DNA from: Rhodopseudomonas palustris
GTDB lineage: Bacteria > Pseudomonadota > Alphaproteobacteria > Rhizobiales > Xanthobacteraceae
Direction: 5' to 3'
NCBI RefSeq assembly: GCF_003031265.1
Contig: NZ_CP019966.1
Span: forward strand, 3,906,001-3,970,000
Length of the DNA stretch: 64,000 bases
Numbering within the stretch: position 1 is the stretch's first letter; each line of letters opens with the position of its first letter. The translations under genes and the position numbers were made by a program. Below the pieces are notes generated by a model. It saw only the letters and a list, made by a program, of their open reading frames with translations, searched no databases and was not told where the DNA came from. Below are positions 51,873 through 62,601 of the stretch, one piece after another.

Positions 51873-52224
51873 CGCCGCATCCCGCTTGATCGTGTGGTGC
51901 CGGGATGATGCGCGCCGGGCTGCTGAACCGCCGCTGAATACATGGTGGCGGCAGCGTGGCTTCGTCGGCGGCCAGGCGCACGGGGGCCGAGCACCCGCGG
52001 ACGACATCCGGACAACTACGTAAGGCATCTCAGCACACGACTTGCGTCGTATCTGCCTGATTACAGGTAACTATTTGCCGCGCGGGGTAATTCCAGAACC
52101 CCAATGTTAACCGTGGTTTCACGAGGTGAGGCGTAGTGCTGCCGGCGATGCGCCCGAGGCGCACCTGACGATTTCAGCGCGGCCCAAAAGAAGGCGAACC
52201 GCCCCCAACGCGAAGGTTCTCGAC
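51873..52224. other. Divergent intergenic region
   Basis: 352 bp between the leftward DUF1800 gene and the rightward chemoreceptor gene. An AT-richer stretch near 52065-52110 (GTTAACCGTGG, a partial TTAA-N7-TT half box) may contain promoters. No complete known operator or repeat is seen. Confidence 0.45.
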
Positions 52225-53928
52225 ATGAGACTGAACAGTATCGGAATGAAGCTCGGCCTCGCGAGCTTGACCAGTATCGCGCTGTCGCTCGGTATGGCGG
52301 CCAATCAGTTGACCACTGAGCGGTCGATCAACGCCGTCAACGCTCGCGCCGATGCGCAGCAGATGGTCGCCGATCACGGTCTCGAAGCCAACGTCGCACT
52401 GCGCCGGATGCAGCTTGCCGCAGCCGAGCTCCGCCTCGCCTCGACGCCGGCGCAGGTCGACAGCGCCCTCACCGGGCTGCACGACGCGCGGGAAACGATC
52501 GATCGTGGGATCAGCACCGCGGTGGCGCAGATCGCAGACGGCGCCGACAAGGAACGCCTGCGCTCGATCGGCGCGCTGACGACGCAGTACGATGGCGCGA
52601 TGACCGAAGTCGGCAAGCTGGCCAAATCCGGCCAGTCAGGCGGCGCCAGCGATGCCGACAAGGCCAAGCGCGATCAGCTCATCAGCCAGGCCCACTCGGT
52701 CGCGACGCAGGCGCTCGGTCTGATGGGCGAAGCGGTGGAGCGCGCCGAGAAGGCCGCCAAGGCGACCAAGACCCAGGCCGCGGACGAGTTGTCCAGCGCC
52801 AACCGGATCAACTTCGCCCTCGGCATGGTGGTGATGATCTCGCTGGTGATCTCGATGGTGTTCACCTTCTTCGGCATCTCGCGGCCGCTGATGCGGCTGA
52901 ACGGGGCGCTGGACAAGATGGCAGGCGGCCAGCTCGACGTCGAAATTCCCGGCGCCGCGCGCGGCGACGAGATCGGCGATATGGCCAAGACCGTGGTGGT
53001 GATCCGCGAGAATGCCGATCATCGCGCCCGCGAAGAGGCCGAGCAGAAGGCGCATCAGGACGAAGTGGCGGCACAGCAGCGCAAGCAGGAAATGCAGAAG
53101 CTCGCCGACGCCTTCGAGGGCGCTGTCGGCCGCATCGTCGAAGCGGTGTCGAGCGCATCGACCGAACTGGAGGCCTCCGCCAGCAAGATGGCGCACACCG
53201 CCGAGGAAGCCGAGAAGCTCACCGCCGCCGTCGCCGGCGCCTCGGAGATCGCCACCAGCAATGTGCAGTCGGTCGCCTCGGCCACCGAGGAAATGGCATC
53301 CTCGATCCACGAGATCAGCCGTCAGGTGCAGGACTCCTCGCGGATCGCCAGCTCGGCCGTGCAGCAGGCCAACAAGACCAACGACCGCATCAATCAGCTC
53401 GCCACGGCGGCGCAGCGGATCGGCGACGTGGTCGACCTGATCAACACCATCGCCGGCCAGACCAACCTGCTCGCTCTCAATGCCACCATCGAGGCGGCCC
53501 GCGCCGGTGAAGCCGGCCGCGGCTTCGCGGTGGTCGCGGCGGAAGTGAAGGCGCTCGCCGAGCAGACCGCGAAGGCGACCGACGAAATCAGCCAGCAGAT
53601 TTCCGGCATGCAGGCCGCGACCGAAGAGTCGGTGTCGGCGATCAAGGAGATCGGCACCACCATCGGCCAGATGTCGGAAATCTCGTCCGCCATCGCCTCG
53701 GCGGTCGAGCAGCAGGGCTCGGCGACCCAGGAGATCTCGCGGAACGTGCAGCAGGCGGCCCAGGGCACGATGCAGGTCAGCGCCAACATCGCCGACGTCG
53801 AGCGCGGCGCGGCCGAGACCGGGATGTCGTCGTCGCAGGTGCTGGCAGCGGCGCGGTCGCTATCGACCGACAGCGCGCAGCTCAAGACCGAGGTGGCGCG
53901 CTTCCTCAGCTCGGTGCGCGCGGCGTAA
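52225..53928 (+). CDS. Methyl-accepting chemotaxis protein with helical-bundle periplasmic domain
   Basis: 567 residues from the ATG at 52225; the frame extends further up without support. TM1 at about 7-25 ([20 protein letters not shown]). The periplasmic region of about 165 residues is nearly all helix (four-helix-bundle type), unlike the Cache sensor at 6468. TM2 is near 195-215 ([20 protein letters not shown]), then HAMP ([20 protein letters not shown]) and the signalling domain with [20 protein letters not shown]. No CheR pentapeptide; ends FLSSVRAA, similar to the other receptor. A clear terminator follows at 53956. Confidence 0.95.
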   Translation: MRLNSIGMKLGLASLTSIALSLGMAANQLTTERSINAVNARADAQQMVADHGLEANVALRRMQLAAAELRLASTPAQVDSALTGLHDARETIDRGISTAVAQIADGADKERLRSIGALTTQYDGAMTEVGKLAKSGQSGGASDADKAKRDQLISQAHSVATQALGLMGEAVERAEKAAKATKTQAADELSSANRINFALGMVVMISLVISMVFTFFGISRPLMRLNGALDKMAGGQLDVEIPGAARGDEIGDMAKTVVVIRENADHRAREEAEQKAHQDEVAAQQRKQEMQKLADAFEGAVGRIVEAVSSASTELEASASKMAHTAEEAEKLTAAVAGASEIATSNVQSVASATEEMASSIHEISRQVQDSSRIASSAVQQANKTNDRINQLATAAQRIGDVVDLINTIAGQTNLLALNATIEAARAGEAGRGFAVVAAEVKALAEQTAKATDEISQQISGMQAATEESVSAIKEIGTTIGQMSEISSAIASAVEQQGSATQEISRNVQQAAQGTMQVSANIADVERGAAETGMSSSQVLAAARSLSTDSAQLKTEVARFLSSVRAA

Positions 53929-53955
53929 TCCGCTTCTCGCCGACCACTTAGCCTG

Positions 53956-53985
53956 AAGGCCCGGCTTCACCCGAAGCCGGGCCTT
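53956..53985 (+). terminator. Hairpin terminator after the chemoreceptor gene
   Basis: AAGGCCCGGCTTC, loop ACCC, GAAGCCGGGCCTT: a perfect 13-bp stem 27 bp after the stop. Downstream is CGCATTTCG, a weak T-run. Confidence 0.8.
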
Positions 53986-54064
53986 CGCATTTCGACCTTT
54001 CGCGTCGCGCTTGCGTTACGCACGCTTAAGTTGCAGATTAACGCTGCGGCCGGGGGAGGTTGCA

Positions 54065-54607
54065 GTGCGTGTTGCGAGTTGCGTCATCGCCGTCGTGTTG
54101 GCCGGATGCGTCAGCGACGGCTCGCTGAAATCCGGCAGTTGGCGGATCGATCAGCGGCCAGACCTCATCACCGGCGCGCCTGTCGCCGGCGCCATCACCC
54201 TGACCAACCGGGCGTCGAACAGTACCGATCCGCTGCTGGTCTCGCTGGCGACGCTCCAGCTCACCTGCTTCGAGAAGCGGCCGATCGTGAAGGTCGGTTT
54301 CGGCTTCAAGATCGGCAGCGACCGTAACACCAGCCTGGGGTATCGGTTCGACGACAAGCCGGGGCGCGATGCGGTGGAGTCGCGGGTGCTGCTGGGGCAT
54401 CAGGTGATCGTCGTCGAAGAGCCCGCGGCGCTGCAGCAGTTCATCGCCGACCTGCGCGAGTCGACCCAGCTTGTTGTGCGGATCAGGTCATTGAACGCCG
54501 GCACCAGCACGGCTCTGTTCAAGGTCGACGGCTCGGAGCCGGCAATCGAGGCAGCCTATCGGGACTGCCCGCTGTCGCCGGCGCAACAGCCGCGCCGGAC
54601 GACGTGA
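54065..54607 (+). CDS. Small lipoprotein, hypothetical
   Basis: 180 residues from the GTG at 54065, supported by GGGGGAGG 5 nt upstream. Lipoprotein signal: VRVASCVIAVVLAGC with LAGC lipobox. The mature part is a beta-domain: SWRIDQRPDLITGAPVAGAI, LATLQLTCFEKRPIVKVGFG, SLGYRFDDKPGRDAVESRVL and STQLVVRIRSLNAGTSTALF, with two further Cys (LTCFEK and YRDCPL) that may pair. The pattern resembles the type of periplasmic domain that monitors or binds small ligands, but no family is certain. Confidence 0.75.
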   Translation: MRVASCVIAVVLAGCVSDGSLKSGSWRIDQRPDLITGAPVAGAITLTNRASNSTDPLLVSLATLQLTCFEKRPIVKVGFGFKIGSDRNTSLGYRFDDKPGRDAVESRVLLGHQVIVVEEPAALQQFIADLRESTQLVVRIRSLNAGTSTALFKVDGSEPAIEAAYRDCPLSPAQQPRRTT

Positions 54608-54660
54608 GCCCCGCGCGGTCGTCGGCCGAACCGGCCGACGGAGTGCGCGGCACGAACCGA

Positions 54661-55143
54661 TCAGTCGTGATCGAGTTCGCCGATGTGGTGCTGCTGATAC
54701 AGCTCGACGCCGATCCGGTTCACCAGATCGAGCTGGGTCTCGAGGAAATCGATGTGATGTTCCTCGTCCTTCATCAGCTGCTCGAACAGGTCGCGCGACA
54801 CGTAGTCCTTGACGCTGTGGCAGTAGGTTGCCGCTTCCTGATACAGCGCGCGCGCGTCGATCTCGGCCTGCAGGTCGGCGTTCAGCACTTCCTTGACGTT
54901 CTGGCCGATCCGCAGCGGATCGAGCACCTGCATGTTCGGGAAGCCGTCGAGGAAGATGATGCGATCGGTGAGCTTGTCGGCGTGGACCATCTCTTCGATG
55001 GATTCCTTGCGCCAGGTCTTGGCGAGATCCTTCAGACCCCAATTGTCGAGCAGGCGATAGTGCAGCCAGTACTGATTGATGGCCGTCAGTTCGCTGCGCA
55101 GACCGCGGTTGAGATATTCGATGACCTTGGCATCGCCCTTCAT
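54661..55143 (-). CDS. bfr: Bacterioferritin
   Basis: 160 residues with all ferroxidase ligands at the standard positions: Glu18, Glu51, His54, Glu94, Glu127 and His130, plus the heme-ligating Met52. The protein forms 24-mers that oxidise and store iron in the cytoplasm. It is transcribed leftward, with bfd 123 bp upstream on the same strand. The gap carries an Irr-type iron control element (55186-55208), so repression by Irr in low iron is likely. Confidence 0.98.
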   Translation of the reverse strand: MKGDAKVIEYLNRGLRSELTAINQYWLHYRLLDNWGLKDLAKTWRKESIEEMVHADKLTDRIIFLDGFPNMQVLDPLRIGQNVKEVLNADLQAEIDARALYQEAATYCHSVKDYVSRDLFEQLMKDEEHHIDFLETQLDLVNRIGVELYQQHHIGELDHD

Positions 55144-55185
55144 GTGAATCCGTCACTCCTGCAATCGGCGGCCAGGGCTGGCCGC

Positions 55186-55208
55186 TTTAGAATTAGAATA
55201 ATTCTAGA
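55186..55208 (-). promoter_or_regulatory. Iron control element (ICE / Irr box) upstream of bfr
   Basis: TTTAGAATT, 5 bp, AATTCTAGA: a nearly perfect inverted repeat (8 of 9 pairs), close to the rhizobial ICE with its TTTAGAA..TTCTAAA core. It is 43 bp upstream of the bfr start, suitable for blocking the promoter. Confidence 0.75.
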
Positions 55209-55265
55209 TCATAACGCGGGTGAGATGCAATCCCGGCTCACCCGATCAACAGCCCATCAAAACAC

Positions 55266-55466
55266 TTAGGAGCCGGCGCGACGCTCTGCCGCGCCGCACA
55301 GCGCTTCGTTCATGATGTTCTTGATGGTGTGCATGCAGCGGCCGCACTTTCGGCTGCAGCCGAGGCAGCGGTGAACCTCACCGGGGTTCCGCGCGGGACC
55401 ACCTTCGCTGTGCATAGTGGCCCGCACATCGTGGTCGCTCAGGACGTTGCAAGAACAAACGATCAT
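55266..55466 (-). CDS. bfd: Bacterioferritin-associated ferredoxin
   Basis: 66 residues from the ATG at 55466. It begins MIVCSCNVLSDHDVRATMHS and has the Bfd [2Fe-2S] pattern: the CSC pair near the front and a later CLGCSRKCGRC carrying the remaining ligands. It has one more Cys than usual within that segment. Bfd supplies electrons for release of iron from Bfr. It is upstream of bfr on the same strand, with its own start and 123 bp between. Frames reaching to 55763 are not supported. Confidence 0.92.
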   Translation of the reverse strand: MIVCSCNVLSDHDVRATMHSEGGPARNPGEVHRCLGCSRKCGRCMHTIKNIMNEALCGAAERRAGS

Positions 55467-55866
55467 CGGTCTCGATCCAGCAGTAACAAGCTTTTGGATA
55501 GTGAGATGCACTCGCAGACGCAAAAGGAAAACGTGCAACTTCAAGCTATTCCAATCTGCAACTGGCCGTTTGATTTTGCTCAATCGAGATCGCGCGTCCC
55601 CAACTTGCACGCCCCTTACAACGGGGAAAACGGGACATCCCGCGCTGACCTGAAACCTGCACGACGGCGCACAGACGTCCGGGAAGCCACGCTCCCTCGC
55701 CGCGCATCCAACGGCACGATCGCCCGCGCGGAACCGACCATGGCAGCACTGCGGCGGCGGCATTCATGGATCGTTCAATCGAATGGTGAAAGGTTCCGGG
55801 TGCTGGACCATGGCGGGGTCGCGCCCGCGGCCCATCGGGTCCGGTGCTCGTTCGAGAGGTGATGCC
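55467..55866. other. Divergent intergenic region upstream of bfd
   Basis: 400 bp between bfd (leftward) and the small exported protein (rightward). An AT-richer part at about 55480-55570 is likely the bfd promoter. I do not find a second clear ICE there. Other frames in it lack starts or families. Confidence 0.45.
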
Positions 55867-56226
55867 ATGAGAAAGTCGATGATGGCGTTGGCCGCGGCCG
55901 CTGCGATGGCCGTGACGGCCGTCGGGTCCACCGCGCCCGCCCAGGCGCATGACGGCTTCGGCGCCGGAATCGCCGCCGGTCTGATCGGCGGTGCGCTCAT
56001 CGGCGGCGCGCTGTCCTCGCCGTATTACGGCCCGGGCGGCTACTATTACGGCGGCGGCTATGGCTACGGCCCGCGCTACTACAGCTATGGCCCGCGCTAT
56101 TACGGCTACGCGCCGGCCCCGGCCTATGTCGCGTCGCCCGGCTATTACGGCGGCTGCTACTGGCAGCGGCAGCGGTTCTGGGACGGCTACGGCTGGCGAA
56201 TCCGCCGGATCCGAGTCTGCGACTGA
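55867..56226 (+). CDS. Small exported Gly/Tyr-rich protein, paralogue of 56448-56732
   Basis: 119 residues from the ATG at 55867, with GAGAGG about 6 nt upstream. Signal peptide MALAAAAAMAVTAVGSTAPA, cleaved near AQA-HDG. A glycine-zipper-like stretch follows (GFGAGIAAGLIGGALIGGAL), then repeats of PYYGPGG / GYGYGPRYY. The C-terminus, CYWQRQRFWDGYGWRIRRIR then VCD, is shared with the next gene: Cys at both ends of an aromatic and Arg-rich motif. It is probably an envelope protein, common in Rhizobiales, with unknown function. Confidence 0.82.
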   Translation: MRKSMMALAAAAAMAVTAVGSTAPAQAHDGFGAGIAAGLIGGALIGGALSSPYYGPGGYYYGGGYGYGPRYYSYGPRYYGYAPAPAYVASPGYYGGCYWQRQRFWDGYGWRIRRIRVCD

Positions 56227-56269
56227 CGGTGAACCTTTCACCGCCGCGTCCGACCAACCAACAGCCTGA

Positions 56270-56288
56270 ACGCCCGGATTCCGGGCGT
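56270..56288. terminator. Short hairpin after the Gly/Tyr-rich gene
   Basis: ACGCCCGG, ATT, CCGGGCGT: a perfect 8-bp stem, 44 bp past the stop of the first paralogue. No U-run follows, so termination is uncertain. Confidence 0.5.
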
Positions 56289-56447
56289 CGACGGTATCGC
56301 CCGAAAAACACCGTTTTTGCGCGACACTGATCCGCCAGCCGATACGCGACAATTGACGACATTGCGCTTTTTTGATGCTGTGCCGTCGGGGACTACCGGT
56401 TCGTTCAACAGCGCCGGGCGCGGCGCGATCTCAGGAGAGCCTCTCAA

Positions 56448-56732
56448 ATGAAGAAGACTGTCACCGTCCTGCTTGCGGCCGCGACCATCGCCGGTTCGCT
56501 GGTCGGCGTCGCCCCGGCCGCGAAGGCCGATGGCGGCCGGATCGCCGCCGGCGTTGCGGGTGGCCTGATCGGCGGCGCCCTGCTGGGTGGCGCGATCGCC
56601 GCCAGCCGCCCCGCCTATGCCGCCCCTGCCCCGGTTTATGTCGAAGAGCCGGACTGCCACTGGGTCCGCGAGCGCTTCTGGGACGACTACGCTGGCGTGT
56701 GGCGTTCGCGCCGCGTCCGCGTTTGCGATTGA
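56448..56732 (+). CDS. Small exported protein, shorter paralogue of 55867-56226
   Basis: 94 residues; AGGAGAG lies about 12 nt before the ATG. Signal peptide VTVLLAAATIAGSLVGVAPA then AKA-DGG. Glycine-zipper stretch RIAAGVAGGLIGGALLGGAI. The C-terminal motif CHWVRERFWDDYAGVWRSRR then VRVCD matches the neighbour's CYWQRQRFWDGYGWRIRRIR. It lacks the Tyr-rich repeats. Tandem duplication followed by divergence is the likely origin. Separate hairpins follow each gene, so they may be expressed separately. Confidence 0.82.
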   Translation: MKKTVTVLLAAATIAGSLVGVAPAAKADGGRIAAGVAGGLIGGALLGGAIAASRPAYAAPAPVYVEEPDCHWVRERFWDDYAGVWRSRRVRVCD

Positions 56733-56771
56733 TCCTGTCGCGGCGCACAGCCTGCGCCCGTCTGAATGCTG

Positions 56772-56804
56772 AACCCGGCCGCGCAATCGGCCGGGTTTTT
56801 GTTT
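56772..56804 (+). terminator. Rho-independent terminator between convergent genes
   Basis: AACCCGGCCG, loop CGCAAT, CGGCCGGGTT, then TTTGTTTG. Perfect 10-bp stem with U-run on the plus strand, 40 bp after the small exported gene and immediately before the end of the convergent transglycosylase gene. Confidence 0.88.
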
Positions 56805-56808
56805 GCCC

Positions 56809-58047
56809 TCAGCGCGCCGCCTGGATCGAGCGCAGCACCGCCTCGCTCGGCCAGCAATCGACCTGCAGTCCGGCGCGCTTCTGGTAGGCGCCGAGCGCCG
56901 CACGGGTCAGCATCCCGGCCTTGCCATCGATCTTGTCGCGATAGATCCCGAGCCGCTCCAATCCGCGCTGCATCGCCTCGACGTCGGTGGTGCGCAGCTG
57001 CTTGGTGGCCGACCACGGGGTGGCGAACGGGCGCGGATCGGTCATCCGGTCGGCGAGATGGCCGACGAACAGCACATACAGATCCGAAAAATTGTATTCC
57101 TTGATGACGAAGTAGTTCTTCGTGGTCAGGAACGCCGGACCGTAAATGCCTTCGGGCTGCAGCAATGACGCCGGCTGCTCGCGCTCGGTCGCGCTCAGAC
57201 GATCCGGCCGGGCGAGCGTGAAGCCTTCACGCAGCCATTGCCCGATCGGCTTGGTGACTTCCGGCACGCCTTCGGTGCAGTCGACGCGCGCCGGCGCCTT
57301 GACCTCGTAGACCCAGCGCAGTCCGCTCTGCCAGCCCTTGTTGACGAGCTGCTGTGCAGCCGACGCCAGCGCGTCCGGCACCGAATGCCAGATATCGACG
57401 CGTCCATCGCCGTCGAAGTCGACGCCGTGCTTGTAGTACTCGGACGGTAGAAACTGGGTCAGGCCGGTGGCGCCGGCCCAGGACGAACGCATCCCCTGCC
57501 GCGTCACTGCGCCCTCGCCGATGATCTTCATCGCCAGGATGAATTCTGTTCGATACTGGTCCTTGCGGCGGCCGACATAGGCCTGCGTCGCCATCACCCG
57601 CACCGCGTCGTAGGGCAGCTTGTAACGGCCGTAGTCGGTCTCGCGGCCCCAGATCGCCAGCACCACCGTGGCGGGCACGCCGAACTTGCGCTCGATTGCA
57701 TCCAGTGTCGGACGATAGCGCTGCATCAGCGTGCGGCCATGCGCGGCCAGGCTCTCGATCCGCGCTTCCTTCAGATAGTCCGCCGGGACCTGGACGAATT
57801 CGGCCTGACGCGGCGCGCCGGTCTTCGGCCGGCCGGGCAGGATCAGGTCGGGCAGCTTGTAGTCCGGCTCGAGCCCGGCGGTGACGGCGTCGAACGTCGC
57901 GCGCGACACACCGGCTTCGCGCGCCTCGGGCCACAGCTCGGCGAGGAAGCGATCGAAGCCGGCGTCTGCGGCCCGCGCCGGCGCGACGCCGAACGTCAGC
58001 CATGCGGCTGCGACGACGGCACCTGCCAGCGCGGCCAGGCGGCGCAT
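56809..58047 (-). CDS. Lytic murein transglycosylase (MltB-like, SLT_2) with PG-binding domain
   Basis: 412 residues from the ATG at 58047, which overlaps the UPF0114 stop by 1 bp (TGATG). Signal peptide LAALAGAVVAAAWLTFGVAP. The catalytic domain has the Glu in AIWGRETDYGRYK, followed by TQAYVGRRKDQYRTEFILAM, SSWAGATGLTQFLPSEYYKH and DGRVDIWHSVPDALASAAQQ. The C-terminus is a PG_binding_1 domain (EAMQRGLERLGIYRDKIDGK). It cleaves MurNAc-GlcNAc bonds with formation of anhydro-MurNAc in the periplasm. A longer frame to 58764 merges UPF0114 antisense material and is rejected. Confidence 0.93.
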   Translation of the reverse strand: MRRLAALAGAVVAAAWLTFGVAPARAADAGFDRFLAELWPEAREAGVSRATFDAVTAGLEPDYKLPDLILPGRPKTGAPRQAEFVQVPADYLKEARIESLAAHGRTLMQRYRPTLDAIERKFGVPATVVLAIWGRETDYGRYKLPYDAVRVMATQAYVGRRKDQYRTEFILAMKIIGEGAVTRQGMRSSWAGATGLTQFLPSEYYKHGVDFDGDGRVDIWHSVPDALASAAQQLVNKGWQSGLRWVYEVKAPARVDCTEGVPEVTKPIGQWLREGFTLARPDRLSATEREQPASLLQPEGIYGPAFLTTKNYFVIKEYNFSDLYVLFVGHLADRMTDPRPFATPWSATKQLRTTDVEAMQRGLERLGIYRDKIDGKAGMLTRAALGAYQKRAGLQVDCWPSEAVLRSIQAAR

Positions 58048-58637
58048 CAATGATGCCCCTTGGCCTTCTCTTCTTCGGTCGCCAGATTCGAAATCCGGTC
58101 GACCCAGGCGATGCCGATCGCCGACAGGATGAACACGGTGTGGATGATGGTTTGCCACATCACACCGGTCTCCGTGTAGCCGCTCACCTTGCCGACCGCG
58201 CCGAGGTTGCCGGCTTCGATGAAGGTGCGCAGCAGATGGATCGACGAGATGCCGATGATCGCCATCGCCAGCTTTATCTTCAGCACGCTGGCATTGACGT
58301 GGCTGAGCCACTCCGGCTCGTCGGGGTGCCCGCGCAGGTTGAGCCGCGACACGAACGTCTCGTAGCCGCCGACGATCACCATCACCAGCAGGTTCGAGAT
58401 CATCACCACGTCGATCAGCCCCAGCACCGCGAGCATGATCTGCTGCTCGCTGAAGTCGAAGGAGTGCTGGAACAGATGCCACAGCTCCTTCAGGAACAGA
58501 ATGACGTAGATGCCCTGCGCGACGATCAGGCCGACATACAGCGGCAATTGCAGCCAGCGCGAACCGAAGATCAGCATGGGGATCGGCCGCAGCCCCAGTC
58601 CTTTCGGCGGCAGCGGCGTCTCGGGTGTCATCGACAT
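58047..58637 (-). CDS. UPF0114 (YqhA-like) membrane protein
   Basis: 196 residues. Typical UPF0114: [67 protein letters not shown] and [10 protein letters not shown]. Four TM helices. Function unknown; related to a family linked to ion channels or stress in a loose sense. The stop overlaps the start of the transglycosylase gene by 1 bp, so the two are translationally coupled. Confidence 0.9.
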   Translation of the reverse strand: MSMTPETPLPPKGLGLRPIPMLIFGSRWLQLPLYVGLIVAQGIYVILFLKELWHLFQHSFDFSEQQIMLAVLGLIDVVMISNLLVMVIVGGYETFVSRLNLRGHPDEPEWLSHVNASVLKIKLAMAIIGISSIHLLRTFIEAGNLGAVGKVSGYTETGVMWQTIIHTVFILSAIGIAWVDRISNLATEEEKAKGHH

Positions 58638-58811
58638 GTAGGAAAGCTCCGAACAGCTGAATTGGGCGAACAGTCACTTGGGAACTCCCTCCGATTCTGT
58701 CGAGACGCAGAGGAGCGGCGTTTAACCGCAGTTCGTGGCAGCGAACGGAACGGAACGGCAGCATAACACCACGCGCCTGCGTGGAGCCGCCATGACGCTG
58801 CCTCTCGGCAG

Positions 58812-59582
58812 TTACTTCACCGCGACGATGAAGATCCGCGGAAATCGCAGCAGCACCTTGCCGTCGGCCTGCGCCGGATAGGCCGCGGCGATCCGCGCCG
58901 TATAGGCCGCCAGATAGGTCTTACGTTCCGGCAGCTCGAGCGGATCGATGAACGGCCGCAGCCCGGTGCCCTTGACCCACTCGACGATCGCTTCGGGGCC
59001 GTCGAGCGCGTGGTTGTAAACCGTGTGCCAGATCTCCAGCCGGCTGCACAACGGCTTCAGCGCATCGTAGTACACGCTCGGCTTCGGCAGCGTGTCGCGC
59101 AGTTCGACGGCCTTGGAGAGCTGATGCCGCCACGGCTCCTGCAGCGCCACCTCACGCATCATGATGTGCGACGGCTCATCGAGATTGTCCGGCATCTGCA
59201 CCGCGAGCACGCCGCCGCTGTCGAGAGCCGACAACAGCCGCTTGAGCTGCTTGAGATGGTCGGGCACCCATTGGAACACCGCGTTGGCGAACAGCACGTC
59301 GGTGCCAGCCGGCGGCGCCCAATGCGCGACATTGGCCTCGATGAACTTGTGTTGCGGCAGCCGCTCGCGGGCCTGGCGCAGCATGTCGGCGGAGGTGTCG
59401 ACGCCGATCACCGACGCCTCGGACCAGCGCTCGACCAGCAGCGCGGTGGAGTTGCCCGGCCCGCAGCCGATGTCAGCGACCTTGCGCGGCGCCGTGGTCG
59501 GCACCTGTGCCAACAGATCCCGCGCCGGACGGGTCCGCTCGTCTTCGAATTTCAGATATTGCTCGGCATTCCAGTCAGCCAT
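58812..59582 (-). CDS. tam: Trans-aconitate 2-methyltransferase-like protein
   Basis: 256 residues from the ATG at 59582. It begins [20 protein letters not shown], the Tam N-terminal signature. SAM motif I is [15 protein letters not shown], followed by [11 protein letters not shown] (motif II acidic residue) and [14 protein letters not shown] (motif IV). The C-terminal [20 protein letters not shown] matches Tam. It methylates trans-aconitate, an inhibitor formed from the TCA intermediate cis-aconitate. Cytoplasmic and apparently monocistronic. Confidence 0.93.
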   Translation of the reverse strand: MADWNAEQYLKFEDERTRPARDLLAQVPTTAPRKVADIGCGPGNSTALLVERWSEASVIGVDTSADMLRQARERLPQHKFIEANVAHWAPPAGTDVLFANAVFQWVPDHLKQLKRLLSALDSGGVLAVQMPDNLDEPSHIMMREVALQEPWRHQLSKAVELRDTLPKPSVYYDALKPLCSRLEIWHTVYNHALDGPEAIVEWVKGTGLRPFIDPLELPERKTYLAAYTARIAAAYPAQADGKVLLRFPRIFIVAVK

Positions 59583-59675
59583 CCAGCGTCCCTTGCGCCC
59601 CCGAGTCTGCGAGGGAAAAGCTATTGATCCTGCTGGATTTTGCAATCCCCAGGCGGTTCGTCGCGCGGCCGATGC

Positions 59676-60383
59676 TCAGACCGCGGGTCTCTCCATCCGG
59701 CGCGAAGCCACACCCCACCACGTCGCCAGCCCGAGCAAAGCCACGCACAACAGCGGCGTGCTCCACGGCACCCAGCCGCTCGCGATCAGCAGCGGCACAA
59801 ACGCCGCAGGCGGCGCTTCATCATCCGGCAAGTTAGCCACGATCGAGGCCATCCAGCTCGCGATGCCGACCACGAATCCAAATTCCAGAACAACAATGAT
59901 GGCGATCCCGAGCGCGGCAGCGCCGAGCCATCGCTGCACGGGCCGCAAGGGAAGTAGGATAGGATGAGCCAAAGCCATCGCGGCGATCAGTCCGAAGGCC
60001 GTGATCAGATAAATCGGCACGGTACCGCTCGGCCAGCCGATCGAACTGCCGAACGGCGTCGGCGCATCGCCGGCCACGAAAAATGGAAAGTCGAGCAGGA
60101 TCAGCAGCGGAACGAGCAGGCCGAGCAAGCGCGGCAGACCGAGCATGGCGACGCGCTGCAAGCAAGGGAAGACCAGCGCCAGAGCGAACAGCAGATACAG
60201 AAACGACCCGACGATCGTGCCGGTGGTCAGCCGGATCGCTTCCGCCAGTGAGACGTCAACATTGCCGGCGAAGCGATCGAGTGTGTAGAGCACCAGAGGC
60301 ACACCGAACATCAAGAGCAAAAACACCGCCACGCGCCAACTGGCGCGCCATGCGAAGTTTCCGCCTGATAGTCCGGAGGCCAT
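59676..60383 (-). CDS. Hypothetical multi-span membrane protein
   Basis: 235 residues with about six hydrophobic helices (VAVFLLLMFGVPLVLYTL, GTIVGSFLYLLFALALVF, LLGLLVPLLILLDFPFFVAG, YLITAFGLIAAMALAHPILL, LGAAALGIAIIVVLEFGFVV and VPWSTPLLCVALLGLATWWG). The N- and C-termini are short and charged. No motif identifies a transporter or enzyme. It lies 48 bp from the leftward ettA stop and may be part of that transcription unit, though the function does not suggest a link. Confidence 0.75.
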   Translation of the reverse strand: MASGLSGGNFAWRASWRVAVFLLLMFGVPLVLYTLDRFAGNVDVSLAEAIRLTTGTIVGSFLYLLFALALVFPCLQRVAMLGLPRLLGLLVPLLILLDFPFFVAGDAPTPFGSSIGWPSGTVPIYLITAFGLIAAMALAHPILLPLRPVQRWLGAAALGIAIIVVLEFGFVVGIASWMASIVANLPDDEAPPAAFVPLLIASGWVPWSTPLLCVALLGLATWWGVASRRMERPAV

Positions 60384-60431
60384 TGATGCCCTCCGCCGCC
60401 TGATGAAGCCGGGTGTCCCGGCGCCGCTGAA

Positions 60432-62081
<1,650 letters not shown>

Positions 62082-62172
62082 CGTGGTCCTTGAACGCGGT
62101 GCGTGCGGGGAAAATCGGTTGCCGCTGATGTAACGGTGCGGCCCGCAAAGGGCAACCCGAGGACGCGCGACG

Positions 62173-62187
62173 TTAAGAGGCGATTAA
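62173..62187 (+). promoter_or_regulatory. CtrA-type box in the ettA/small-gene divergent region
   Basis: TTAA-GAGGCGA-TTAAG: TTAA-N7-TTAA, one base from the full CtrA consensus (final C is G). It lies 135 bp before the start at 62322 and 92 bp from the ettA start, so either gene could be the target. Confidence 0.55.
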
Positions 62188-62321
62188 GCCTGTTCTCGTG
62201 CGTTTCCGAGGCACGAACGATTCGAAGACAATTTTAACGACCTCGTCCAACACTCGTCTCCTCACAGCGGCGACGGATACGCTGCCGGGTCGGCGCGGCG
62301 CCGACCCTTGGGGCGATCAGC

Positions 62322-62522
62322 ATGGCGAGCCTCACCACGACCACCGAAGTGCATCACGACGAGCAGGCCGGCCCGGACACCAGCCTGCTGAGCGAAATCC
62401 GGCTGTTCTGGCGGCAGTTCTTCGTCCAGGCGTTCAATCCCTACCGGCCGGAGATGTACTACATGCGCGGCCCCGGCCCGGCTTGGCACGCCAAGCACGG
62501 CCACAAGCCGACGCGGCACTAA
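62322..62522 (+). CDS. Small hypothetical protein
   Basis: 66 residues; the ribosome site is weak (GGGG about 12 nt before the ATG). Sequence: Thr/His-rich N-terminus (MASLTTTTEVHHDEQAGPDT), then LLSEIRLFWRQFFVQAFNPY and RPEMYYMRGPGPAWHAKHGH. The aromatic, basic C-terminal half looks conserved and may lie on a membrane surface. A stable terminator follows within 25 bp, and a CtrA-type box lies upstream, which supports a real gene. Function unknown. Confidence 0.65.
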   Translation: MASLTTTTEVHHDEQAGPDTSLLSEIRLFWRQFFVQAFNPYRPEMYYMRGPGPAWHAKHGHKPTRH

Positions 62523-62546
62523 GTCTCGAACCATCATCGCAAAAGC

Positions 62547-62580
62547 AAAACGCCCGCCGGCGAACCACCGGCGGGCGTTT
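62547..62580. terminator. Bidirectional terminator between the small gene and the L,D-transpeptidase gene
   Basis: AAAA-CGCCCGCCGG, loop CGAACCA, CCGGCGGGCG-TTT. Perfect 10-bp GC stem with A-run before and T-run after, so it works in both directions. It lies 25 bp after one stop and 21 bp after the other. Confidence 0.9.
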
Positions 62581-62601
62581 CAAATCTGGAATCGGTCGCG
62601 C

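Noticed and set aside
54026..54045. CtrA site upstream of the lipoprotein gene
   Set aside because: TTAAGTTGCAGATTAAC has 8 bp between half-sites, one too many for the consensus.
56809..58764. 651-residue fusion of transglycosylase with upstream sequence
   Set aside because: The extra N-terminal part is a different frame of the UPF0114 gene; a signal peptide starts exactly at 58047.
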